A stretch of DNA of 32,205 nt, taken from the NCBI GenBank assembly GCA_043801855.1, contig JAZDLQ010000107.1:1-32205 (forward strand), written 5' to 3'. Source of the stretch: CAYTWW01 sp043801855. GTDB taxonomy: Archaea > Nanobdellota > Nanobdellia > Woesearchaeales > GW2011-AR15. A program made the translations under genes and the position numbers. Of the stretch, positions 8,000-15,163 are shown piece by piece. Within the stretch, counting starts at the first letter, position 1. Each line of letters starts with the position of its first letter. Under the pieces are notes generated by a model. The model did no database searches. It saw nothing but the letters and a program-made list of their open reading frames with translations, and was not told the origin of the DNA.

Positions 8000-9043
8000 C
8001 TATTTTATTATTTTAACCACATTGCTGTTTATCCTTTTAAGGTCGTTCCCATCATAGAATCCGTCAAAGATTGCTGAAATCCTATAATAATTTGTGCCTT
8101 CTTTAAAATCTTCATCTGGGACAACAAATTCAGAAACGCCCTTATCTGTGATTACAGAGATGTAAGTGTCATTCGGATACATTAGATCTGAATTAGTTTG
8201 TGACCAGACAACCTTATAGTACTGCAAACCATCTCCAGTATATGGATTCCAGTTCAGCTTGATTTTACCATCTGTTAACTCATAATCCAAGGTTATATCA
8301 TAGCTTTCAATTACTGGCTTCTCATAGTCTGCTTCAAACGAAACAGCATTGCTATATACTTTAGCTCCTCCTTTAAGGAGCACTGTTATTCCGTAATTAT
8401 TTTTTGGTCCTCTGTATTTCTCTTCAAAGCGATTAGCATTCTTGTCTGTAATATAACTTACATAGCCGTCTTCAGGATATTTAGGTGATGCCTTGTCTTT
8501 TGACCAGACAACTTTGTATCCTTCAAAATCTTTGCAGTCAAACTTATCCCATTCAAGAACAACTGTGTCATCTTTAAGATCTGATTTTAAAGTTAGTGAA
8601 TCAGGGCAATCATTTGCAACATCTTCTTTATTTTCATCTGTTTCACTTTTCTCTTTTTCCTTTAAGTCTTTATTTTCAGTCTCTTTTTCAATTACTTTTT
8701 CTGATTCTTTTTCAGTAACTTCTTTTCCAATCTTCCTTAGACAGACGATATCCTCTGTCTGAATATCAATATATGCATAAATAAGCAAATCAGAGTCAGG
8801 ATCCATTATTTTGACTTTGTAATAGTCTTTTTCCGCAAGGCCGGATTCACATATTGATGTGACAAAAGTATTCTCTTCTGCTATCTGTTCAGCTGAGATT
8901 TTTGTAAGAAGAACATCAGCATTAGGATATTCTTTTAAGAATTCTTTTACCTGCGAGTTAGCTTTCACAAGAGATAACGGGTCTAGTTTGCTGCATGCAG
9001 CTAAAAACAAAAGTGTAATAACAACTAATAATTTTTTATTCAT
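8000..9043 (-). CDS. Lipoprotein with two FN3-like repeats
   Basis: 347 aa. The signal peptide ends in lipobox LAAC (C17), so it is probably lipid-anchored outside the cell. A charged Lys/Glu-rich linker (about 110-145) leads to two similar beta domains. Each contains YKVVWS, then YP-D-Y and ITDK; the repeats start near residues 174 and 273. They look like fibronectin type III-type domains, suggesting adhesion or surface binding. A GGTGA ribosome site lies 7 bases before the ATG, just inside a short leader after the TATA box at 9076-9085. Confidence 0.8.
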   Translation of the reverse strand: MNKKLLVVITLLFLAACSKLDPLSLVKANSQVKEFLKEYPNADVLLTKISAEQIAEENTFVTSICESGLAEKDYYKVKIMDPDSDLLIYAYIDIQTEDIVCLRKIGKEVTEKESEKVIEKETENKDLKEKEKSETDENKEDVANDCPDSLTLKSDLKDDTVVLEWDKFDCKDFEGYKVVWSKDKASPKYPEDGYVSYITDKNANRFEEKYRGPKNNYGITVLLKGGAKVYSNAVSFEADYEKPVIESYDITLDYELTDGKIKLNWNPYTGDGLQYYKVVWSQTNSDLMYPNDTYISVITDKGVSEFVVPDEDFKEGTNYYRISAIFDGFYDGNDLKRINSNVVKIIK

Positions 9044-9075
9044 AAAATATCACCATTTTTCTCATTAGATTCAGA

Positions 9076-9085
9076 GTATATAAAA
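9076..9085 (-). promoter_or_regulatory. TATA box for the FN3 lipoprotein gene
   Basis: TTTTATATAC on the minus strand. With usual spacing, transcription would start near 9053, giving a leader of about 10 bases that begins with the GGTGA ribosome site. Confidence 0.6.
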
Positions 9086-9136
9086 TTTATGTCATGACAA
9101 TTTGGTGTCGAATAACGGAATGTTTAGAAAAATGAA

Positions 9137-9219
9137 TGAGGGGGTAGGTATGAGGCCTTATCAGCACTCGCGGGGATGGTGGGACATTCGCTAACACTCA
9201 ATCCCACAAAAAATATGAA
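9137..9219. repeat. T2 element and third copy of the tRNA-Leu 3' end
   Basis: Bases 9137-9152 match 14 of the 16 terminal bases of tRNA-Leu on the minus strand, with a T-rich run beyond (minus strand). Next to it, read on the plus strand, GAG (9152-9154) and CTC enclose a small hairpin. GTGGGA/TCCCAC then form a longer hairpin (about 9179-9207). Order and general form match the T2 segment after tRNA-Ile. GGGACATTC at 9181-9189 also resembles the 5' flank of tRNA-Leu (GGGACATTC at 15239-15247), so part may be a decayed tRNA-Leu copy. Confidence 0.5.
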
Positions 9220-9291
9220 TGAGGGGGTAGGGATTCAGTGAGGTCTTGACCGAACTGTGCGTGAACAAAGTGAACGCATGTTCAAATCCCT
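9220..9291. ncRNA. Structured element T1 at the tRNA-Leu locus
   Basis: 72 bases, homologous to 4009-4080. Read on the plus strand: P0 is AGGGATT (9229-9235) with AATCCCT (9285-9291), extendable through GGG/CCC with one bulge. Hairpin P2 (9236-9257) has CAGT/ACTG, tandem GA/GA, GGT/ACC and loop CTTG. Then T9258. Hairpin P1 (9259-9277) has GCGT/ACGC, tandem GA/GA, AC/GT and loop AAA. Then AT and GTTCA. Bases 9220-9235 are exactly the last 16 bases of tRNA-Leu (minus strand), and 9280-9291 copy its T arm in the opposite direction. On the tRNA strand it is preceded by GTATACTT and followed by a T-run. Confidence 0.62.
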
Positions 9292-9300
9292 CCCTTGTTA

Positions 9301-9540
9301 TTAAACATGAAGTATACTTGAAAAAATAGATGAGGGGGTAGGGATTTGAACCCTAGTAGGCACTAAGCCAATAGATTTAGTTGCGGCAAACGATTCTGGC
9401 TGCTTATTTAACATATCATTTATTAGCAATTTCTCGACATAGCGGCTTATATTTATCCTTCTAGCTTTGATAAAATTATAAACTTCTTTTTCAATGCACA
9501 AATTTAATCTTTGTTTCATCTTTTTTGCAAAAACATACAC
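9301..9540 (-). CDS. SSV-type integrase, N-terminal fragment int(N) with RHH-like domain
   Basis: This is the 5' part of the integrase gene, cut off by integration. Residues 8-45 (MKQRLNLCIEKEVYNF... SRYVEKLLINDML) read as a ribbon-helix-helix DNA-binding domain. Residues 57-70 (IGLVPTRVQIPTPS) are encoded by the attachment repeat, in the same frame as in int(C). After the repeat the frame runs into chromosomal sequence and stops within nine residues. In the excised circle the two parts would join into a protein of about 356 aa. The true start may be M8. Confidence 0.85.
   Translation of the reverse strand: MYVFAKKMKQRLNLCIEKEVYNFIKARRINISRYVEKLLINDMLNKQPESFAATKSIGLVPTRVQIPTPSSIFSSILHV
9330..9374 (-). 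repeat. attL: 45-bp copy of the tRNA-Leu 3' end
   Basis: Identical to 15119-15163 over 45 bases. It covers the discriminator, acceptor 3' strand, T arm, variable arm and part of the anticodon stem of tRNA-Leu. It marks the left edge of the integrated element and is the original chromosomal end of the tRNA. Confidence 0.95.
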
Positions 9541-9600
9541 CTTTTTTATCTATAAATTAGAGGAGAAGAAGAGTTTATAAGCCTTGTGTCCGAGGAAAAA

Positions 9601-9879
9601 TTATTTTTTCTTGCTAACTTTAGCAAGGTATCCCTCTACTTCTTGAATAAATGTATGACGTTTGTTTATACATTTAAAAAAGAGTATTAATAAAACTAGA
9701 ATTAATAATTTTTCAAGCCATAATGTAAATGAAGGTATATATGCTCTAATTATTGAACCTAGTAACTCAACTATCGTAATAAGAATTACAACAAAAACAC
9801 CCGTAGCCAATGAGATATTAATATTTTTAGCATCATTTATATCATCTGGAAAATCTTCTTGAAAATTATCTCTTTTCAT
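9601..9879 (-). CDS. Small two-helix membrane protein of the integrated element
   Basis: 92 aa with an acidic N-terminus and predicted helices at about 25-47 and 54-72, then a basic tail ending in KKK. Not recognised. Small membrane proteins are common cargo of archaeal plasmids and fuselloviruses. The gene is transcribed away from the nuclease-like gene at 10033. Confidence 0.6.
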   Translation of the reverse strand: MKRDNFQEDFPDDINDAKNINISLATGVFVVILITIVELLGSIIRAYIPSFTLWLEKLLILVLLILFFKCINKRHTFIQEVEGYLAKVSKKK

Positions 9880-10016
9880 ATATAAAACAAAAAGAAATCA
9901 AACTATAAAATCATTTTGTTTTCCGATTTTATCCCAAATTGAAAAGTATTTAGAACCTATTGGGAAAATTGAGCGTTATTGAGGAAAAATATTTATATTT
10001 AACTATGTTCTTTAAT

Positions 10017-10025
10017 AGGAGGGGG
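10017..10025 (+). promoter_or_regulatory. Strong ribosome binding site
   Basis: AGGAGGGGG lies 7 bases before the ATG at 10033. Most genes here appear leaderless, so this strong Shine-Dalgarno site marks the element's genes (compare GGAGGT before the RHH gene at 13583). A TATA-like TTTATATTT is at about 9991-9999. Confidence 0.75.
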
Positions 10026-10032
10026 TTTACGC

Positions 10033-11277
10033 ATGGCAAAACTGTTTGGAAAATTTGGTGCTCATATCAAAAATAAAATTGAGAAGATAAAAGAAGACAA
10101 TAAATTAAATAAAATTGAACAAATCAATTGTATTCTTAAAGGAATACCACAAAAGATACAAGATTTAGAGTTAATTAAAGAAGAATTGGGCGGTGTTACA
10201 GAAAAATTTTCTGATGCCCTTGAACATAAGTATAAATATGAATTGGTAGAAATAGAATCTATAAGGACAAAAATAAAATTATACGCTAATAAAGGGTTAG
10301 AAGAGGCAGATGATTTATTTAAGGATATAGATGTATGCAAAAAACAAAAAATACTAGAATTATCTAATGACAATCAAGACCTGATTGAATATGCAAAAAA
10401 TTTTTTAAATTATTTCAACGCAGTTGTTCATCGTAATTATGCAAATTACTATATAATTGAAACTGAATCTATAGGGGAGATAGCAAAAGAATTAATTTTA
10501 GCTTTGGAGTATATTGAAAAAACATTAGGGACTGAAAGTCCTAATAGTGAATATGATATTTTTCTTCATGAAGATATACTTAACAATTTAAAAGGTTATT
10601 ATGATAAAGTGAATGATATAGACAATTCTGTTAAAATTTCTGCCAAGTTAAAAACAATTAAAACAGTTATTAATAAACTTGAAAAAGAATTGGAGGAAGA
10701 AGAAGAAAGGGAAAGAGAAACCAAAGCTAAGCTCGAAAAAGTACTTGAGGAACAAGAAGAAAAGGAAAGAGAAGCCAGAGTTAAATCATTCATTAAATCA
10801 GATGAATTTAAAAAAATAGTCAAAAGTGATGACAAAAATAGAAAAAACTCAAAGGGAAACACAAATAACGAAGATAATTTACAAGAGTTTGATAATGAAG
10901 TTGACAAAAAGAAAGTAATTACTACTTCAAAAGGTTTAAAGGTTCAAAGTATGGGAGAAAAATATATCGCTGAATTTTTAGATGCCCACTTCATTAGTTA
11001 CGATTATGATAAACAAATTACTTTGCGTGGTATAGAAAAGATGAATGGACACGATACTTCATGGTGTAGACCTGATTTTTATCTTACAGAATTTAATTTA
11101 ATCATTGAATATTGGGGTATGAAGGGTGATAAGGATTATGATGTAAATATGGATAAAAAAACGAGATTGTATAAAGAAGCAAATCAGCGTTTTATTTCTA
11201 TAATTCCTCAAGATATTCCTGACCTAAAATCAATGTTAATTACAAAATTAAAAAGATTAGGTGTTATTATAGATTAA
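10033..11277 (+). CDS. Coiled-coil protein with C-terminal PD-(D/E)XK nuclease-like domain
   Basis: 414 aa. The first 290 residues are helical and highly charged, with a strong coiled coil at about 205-260 (KELEEEEERERETKAK). The last 118 residues resemble a restriction-endonuclease fold: E309 (SMGEKYIAEFL), D348 (CRPDFYL), E359 (LIIEYWG) and Lys residues about 375-381 on the next helix. The usual Lys of ExK is replaced (EYW), as in some families of this fold, so activity is uncertain. It may act in element replication, in recombination or against rivals; the sequence does not decide this. Confidence 0.68.
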   Translation: MAKLFGKFGAHIKNKIEKIKEDNKLNKIEQINCILKGIPQKIQDLELIKEELGGVTEKFSDALEHKYKYELVEIESIRTKIKLYANKGLEEADDLFKDIDVCKKQKILELSNDNQDLIEYAKNFLNYFNAVVHRNYANYYIIETESIGEIAKELILALEYIEKTLGTESPNSEYDIFLHEDILNNLKGYYDKVNDIDNSVKISAKLKTIKTVINKLEKELEEEEERERETKAKLEKVLEEQEEKEREARVKSFIKSDEFKKIVKSDDKNRKNSKGNTNNEDNLQEFDNEVDKKKVITTSKGLKVQSMGEKYIAEFLDAHFISYDYDKQITLRGIEKMNGHDTSWCRPDFYLTEFNLIIEYWGMKGDKDYDVNMDKKTRLYKEANQRFISIIPQDIPDLKSMLITKLKRLGVIID

Positions 11278-11580
11278 GAGAAATTTAACACTCCATCATA
11301 AACCCTAGTAATAAGGGAATCTTGTCAATAATTTTATTTTTCAATCGAAATCAGATAATGTCTTCTAATATTAATATTATTAATTTATTCCTAATGCTAT
11401 TTTTTTGTAGTTTTATATATAAATAAACATAGATAGAATGTCATCCTAGACACGATTTTTCATTACGAGTCATATTCATCTAATATTCGAGGAAGTGCTC
11501 TAGGTTGACAAGGATAGCATAAACTAATTGACTCAAATCAATACAGAAGAATTAAATAAAATCTAATTTTATTATTCAAT
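11278..11580. other. Gene-free stretch upstream of the replication gene
   Basis: AT-rich, with no coding frame that I can support. TTTTATATATAAA at about 11412-11424 could be a distal promoter giving a leader of about 130 bases. TTAAATAAAA at 11552-11561 is closer and would give a leaderless transcript starting near the ATG at 11581. I see no clear repeats. Confidence 0.4.
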
Positions 11581-12918
11581 ATGCCAAACGACATTTACCA
11601 ACAAAGATTTTATCAACCATTTATTGATTTAGAGCATTTTACCGAAGTAAAAGACAAAGTCGAGTCTATTTTTCCGTTAGAAAATCATAGGACAAAAAAA
11701 CACTTAGTTTTGTATATAATCAATTTAATTTGTAGTGCTAATGGTAAAATCGCAGTATCTCGTGATAGATTGTGGTTTAAGCGTAATATCCCTAAGTGCT
11801 GGCACAGTGTCCGTTTAGCTATTAAATCTCAGGATTTATTAATTTCAAAGGGACTTGTTACTTATGAGCAAGGTCGTAATGCACGACCAGGCTATATCAG
11901 TGGTTTTGCATCTCGGCTTGTAAAAACAGATGAATTTGACAGGCAATTTGGTTCAATACAGATTATATCTTTAAAGTTGGATAGTAACGAATGTTTTGAC
12001 CTTATTTACAGGGAAGCTGTTATACCTGAAAATATACCTGATGAATATTCTTTTGAATCTTACATTAATAACATAAAAATAAAAATATTAAATAGAAATG
12101 AAACGACATTAACTTATAAGCTAGTTGATGGAGATAATTCACCAGAGACATGCAATTTAAATTTACCATTGTCAGACTCATCAAACTTTAGAAAGATTGC
12201 ATTGAATACATATCTCTTAAATACAGAATACTTCAACAATATTACTTTAGGTTTTGATTCAGAGATTGAAAAGGAAATGATTAGAAATATTTATTTAACT
12301 CGAATATTTACACCATTGGGTTGTGGCAGGTTTTTCCAGCAGCATTCGATTTCTTATCAAAATATAAAAAAAGAGAATAGGTCGCACTTACTAATTAACG
12401 GTCAACAAACAGCAGAAGTTGACTATCAAGGAATGCATATTAATTTATTATATGCAAAAGAAAGGTTACCTTGTTTTGTTGGTGACACTTATATGCCTAT
12501 TGTTGTTAAACTTATAGGCTCAGAAAATAGTGCATTAAGGGACGCTGTTAAGAAATGTGTATTAATAGCAATAAACGCAAAGAGTCTAAATAGTTATAAA
12601 AAAGCAATACGATGGAATGAGCCAGACGTAATTAAAACGCTTAGCGAATTTAGCATAAAGCCTAAAAAAGTTATCGAAGCTTTTGCGGAAGTCCACCCAA
12701 ATATCGCACATCACCTTAATTCAAATGCCAGTCTCGACCTCATGTATGAGGATAGCAATATAATGGAAAAGGTGCTTTTCAAATTGAAAGAGTTAGAAAT
12801 ATATGGTTGCCCCCTGCACGATAGCATTATATGCCCTTCACAACATATAGATGATGTTAAACGAGTAATGCGAGAAACATATTTTCAAGTGACTGGCTTT
12901 GAAATAACTGTCGTATAA
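11581..12918 (+). CDS. Putative replication protein with family-A-DNA-polymerase-like palm
   Basis: 445 aa. Residues about 40-110 look like a winged helix. The C-terminal half carries three blocks in the order of family A polymerase motifs: motif A-like AEVDYQGMHINLLYA (D281), motif B-like LRDAVKKCVLIAINA (R320, K324, K325) and motif C-like CPLHDSIICP (H413, D414; HDS rather than HDE). No 3'-5' exonuclease domain is present, and it is much shorter than Pol I. As the largest conserved-looking gene of the element it is the best candidate for its replication protein. The polymerase link rests on motif order only. Confidence 0.55.
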   Translation: MPNDIYQQRFYQPFIDLEHFTEVKDKVESIFPLENHRTKKHLVLYIINLICSANGKIAVSRDRLWFKRNIPKCWHSVRLAIKSQDLLISKGLVTYEQGRNARPGYISGFASRLVKTDEFDRQFGSIQIISLKLDSNECFDLIYREAVIPENIPDEYSFESYINNIKIKILNRNETTLTYKLVDGDNSPETCNLNLPLSDSSNFRKIALNTYLLNTEYFNNITLGFDSEIEKEMIRNIYLTRIFTPLGCGRFFQQHSISYQNIKKENRSHLLINGQQTAEVDYQGMHINLLYAKERLPCFVGDTYMPIVVKLIGSENSALRDAVKKCVLIAINAKSLNSYKKAIRWNEPDVIKTLSEFSIKPKKVIEAFAEVHPNIAHHLNSNASLDLMYEDSNIMEKVLFKLKELEIYGCPLHDSIICPSQHIDDVKRVMRETYFQVTGFEITVV

Positions 12919-13249
12919 CCATTCATACCATACAACAATTAAAGACGATACACACAACTTAGGCGTATATCTACAGTATAAGACATATACCATTAGCACT
13001 ACATTTTTTGTATTAAGTTTTGACTATATAAAACTTATAAGGTAAGTGTGTATTATTCAGTAATACCCATATAAAATAGTATAGCAATGGCATATAAACC
13101 AAGTATTTTTTAGATAGCCCGATATACCCTATTTTTTTGTGTTATGTCCATATTTATAGAAGACAAACTAAAAAGAGAATGTAAATTAGCTCTAAGGGGA
13201 CTATATAACTTATTTTAATAGTAGTTCCTTTGACTCGAATCCATTATAA
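12919..13249. other. AT-rich gene-free stretch, candidate replication origin
   Basis: No supported gene. It holds several short related motifs (ATATACC at 12985-12991 and 13122-13128, GTATAT at 12965-12970, AATACCCATA at 13062-13071) and an inverted repeat GTATTA/TAATAC at 13050-13066. TATA-like runs are frequent. Its position after the putative replication gene suits an origin, but the repeats are too weak to be sure. Confidence 0.25.
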
Positions 13250-13327
13250 ATATGTGAAAAATTAAATAGTAAGCTTAAACAAAAAGAATTAGCTAAACTC
13301 CTTGAAATGTCTGACAAAAGCCATTAA
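13250..13327 (+). pseudogene. Remnant of an XRE-type helix-turn-helix gene
   Basis: A short open stretch reads EKLNSKLKQKELAKLLEMSD, then KSH and a stop. This matches the first two helices of XRE/Cro-type repressors (LKQKELAKLLGVSxxT). It has no start codon in frame (stop at 13247-13249) and ends before the recognition helix is complete, so it is a fragment. Confidence 0.45.
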
Positions 13328-13364
13328 ACTTGTGACAATATTTGATAAAAATTGAAGAAAAAAA

Positions 13365-13583
13365 CTAATATATTTTTCTTTTTTGCTCAATTGTTTTACG
13401 TTTTTGAGTAAAGATAACATTCCAGTTTTGACTTACCGCTGTGTTTGTGACAAAATTTAGATGGTGTAAAGCAGTATCTAAGCCAAACTTAACGACTTTT
13501 GATAAATCTTCCTCATGTAAATACTGCTGCAACTCTTTAAGTTTAAGCTCTTCAGCTTCGTTAAATCTTATTGTAACTCTCAT
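13365..13583 (-). CDS. Ribbon-helix-helix DNA-binding protein
   Basis: 72 aa. Residues 1-45 fit the RHH fold: strand MRVTIRFNEAEE, then helices with LKELQQYLHEEDLSKVVKFGLDTAL. The C-terminal 25 residues are basic. GGAGGT lies 8 bases before the ATG. It is likely a copy-number or transcription regulator of the element; its operator is not identified. It is distinct from the RHH-like domain in the integrase. Confidence 0.78.
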   Translation of the reverse strand: MRVTIRFNEAEELKLKELQQYLHEEDLSKVVKFGLDTALHHLNFVTNTAVSQNWNVIFTQKRKTIEQKRKIY

Positions 13584-13847
13584 TATTATACCTCCGTTTA
13601 AGATAAAAATACTACTGCCTCGCCCAAAATCGCTTTAGGTCGCTGTAAAAATATTAGTGGGTTTTGAGCTGTCACTTTATTAGGTGTGCCTTTGAGGATG
13701 CTTTCCTTTAAAAGCCTTTGTAACATCCGAAGGGAGGCGGAAACACTAACAGAATAGTTCATGTAAAGTCGATTAATTCGTATTTCACTGTCTCTCAAAA
13801 ATCAGGTAGATTTTGTATAAAAAGGCATAACAATAGTTATGCTCAAT
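13584..13847. other. Stretch of higher GC with possible folded RNA
   Basis: Bases 13615-13740 are less AT-rich than their surroundings. GCCTC (13617-13621) can pair with GAGGC (13734-13738), and GGATG (13696-13700) with CATCC (13724-13728). A minus-strand open frame here (13598-13798) would need a TTG start and has no ribosome site or recognisable domain, so I do not call it. A plasmid-type regulatory RNA is one possibility. Confidence 0.25.
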
Positions 13848-14153
13848 TTATTTTTTTCGACCTAGAATAACATCAAAATTATTTCTTATTGTCTCACTTG
13901 TATTATTGGATTCATAAATTAACTTTTTAATCTCTTTTCCAATTTTATAAGTTAAATAAACCATAATTATCACAAGAATCCATCTTAGACAATCTTGTTT
14001 ATCATCAATTAATCTATAATATACAATATATGCTAAAGAATATAATCCCAAAAGACAAGTAACCCAAATTGCAGTCAACCATCTAATTGTTTCATTTTTG
14101 GTTTTAAGTTCATCGATTCTGTCTCGATGCCAAACCTTCCCTTGTGCTTTCAT
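13848..14153 (-). CDS. Small two-helix membrane protein of the integrated element
   Basis: 101 aa with a charged N-terminus (about 1-23), helices at about 24-46 and 57-74, and a polar tail ending in GRKK. No family recognised. A TATA-like TTTAAATATAAG lies about 20-30 bases before the ATG. It sits between the RHH gene and int(C). Confidence 0.62.
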   Translation of the reverse strand: MKAQGKVWHRDRIDELKTKNETIRWLTAIWVTCLLGLYSLAYIVYYRLIDDKQDCLRWILVIIMVYLTYKIGKEIKKLIYESNNTSETIRNNFDVILGRKK

Positions 14154-14258
14154 AGGAGTTAGAAAATATATCTTATATTTAAAAACGGTCGAAAAACATT
14201 AACTTATGCGCTCTTCGTCTAGCTAACGCTTGCAAAAGGAATTTAACAAATAATTTAA

Positions 14259-15163
14259 TTAAGATTTAACAACTTTTTCCAACTCTTTTACAATCTTCCC
14301 ATACCAAAAAGCAGCTTGTTGCGCCCTTGACAGGTAATGATTAGCTGATATTGACTTATTTGCCCTACCTTGGATAAAGTCAGCAACTGATTCAGGCACA
14401 TTATTGTATAACATGAAGTTATAATGCCATTTCCTTAAGTATTTTAATGAGAAAGTGCATTCTTTTTCTTTATAGCGTTGCCTTAAGCCGTTATAGGTGT
14501 TATTTACAGTTTTTAGCTTGTTATATACAAATAAAGGAAGATAAATATTATTGATATTTTTAGTATTCCTCAATTCCGAGACATTATAATAAGCGATATT
14601 GCCGTTAATTGTAAACTTATCAATTTGAAAGGTTTTAAGGAATTTAAGGCACTCACCGTATCTTATGCCAGAGGTAGCCAAGACTAGGTAAACTAGCTCT
14701 AATGCTGCATTTCGTTTAATTTTGTTATAATTAAGTAAAACAGCTTCATTATCTGGAACAAAGAAATCCTTTCTGCTTTTGACTATTTTAAGCACTTTAC
14801 GGTATTTAGTTATTATTTCCAATGGAAGCTTTTCGGTCTGTTCTAAGTATTTTAAATATACTCTTGCAGTGTTTAAGGAATTAGCTGTTCCATTAGCCAA
14901 AGAAAAGATATAAGCTTGTAATTCTAATGGCGTATTAAACTGGCGTGAATCTAGTGTGCGTGAGAAATAGCTTTTAATGTGGTTTAAATGATTCTGGCAA
15001 TAATTCTGAATACTTACCCATTGCTTAAACTCATCTGTATTTTTAAAAAATAATGAAGAATTATACATACGATTTTGGTAAAAATCATTTTTGTAGTCTA
15101 AATAATCAGTAAATATGAATGAGGGGGTAGGGATTTGAACCCTAGTAGGCACTAAGCCAATAG
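14259..15163 (-). CDS. SSV-type tyrosine recombinase, C-terminal fragment int(C)
   Basis: About 300 aa from the attachment site to the stop. The catalytic domain is clearly the archaeal SSV/Phage_integr_3 type: R in ATSGIRYGECL, then YLRKWHYNFML, then FIQGRANKSISANHYLS with the nucleophilic Tyr coded near 14334-14336. The same blocks occur in SSV1 integrase. The open frame extends upstream to 15245 only because tRNA-Leu happens to be open in this frame; that part is not integrase. The intact gene exists only in the excised circle, where int(N) supplies the first 56 residues. Confidence 0.92.
15119..15163 (-). repeat. attR: 45-bp repeat inside tRNA-Leu
   Basis: Identical to 9330-9374. It supplies the last 44 bases of the functional tRNA-Leu and also encodes IGLVPTRVQIPTPS at the start of int(C). 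The repeat ends in the 3' side of the anticodon stem, as is typical of SSV-type attachment sites. Confidence 0.95.

Larger units (their letters stand above)
9330..15163. mobile_element. Integrated plasmid- or virus-like element at tRNA-Leu (5.8 kb)
   Basis: The element lies between 45-bp direct repeats derived from the tRNA-Leu gene. It carries the two parts of an SSV-type integrase gene, one at each end, reading across the attachment site. This layout is known from fuselloviruses and related archaeal plasmids. Cargo: a two-helix membrane protein, a nuclease-like coiled-coil protein, a putative replication polymerase, an RHH protein and a second small membrane protein. No capsid, packaging or partition gene is recognisable, so a plasmid or satellite is as likely as a virus. 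Confidence 0.92.

Noticed and set aside
9240..9300. A complete tRNA gene on the plus strand at the Leu array
   Set aside because: GTTCAAATCCC looks like a T arm, but no acceptor, D arm or anticodon arm can be formed around it; it is part of element T1.
13598..13798. 66-codon minus-strand frame
   Set aside because: It needs a TTG start, has no ribosome site and no recognisable domain; the internal ATG form is also unsupported.
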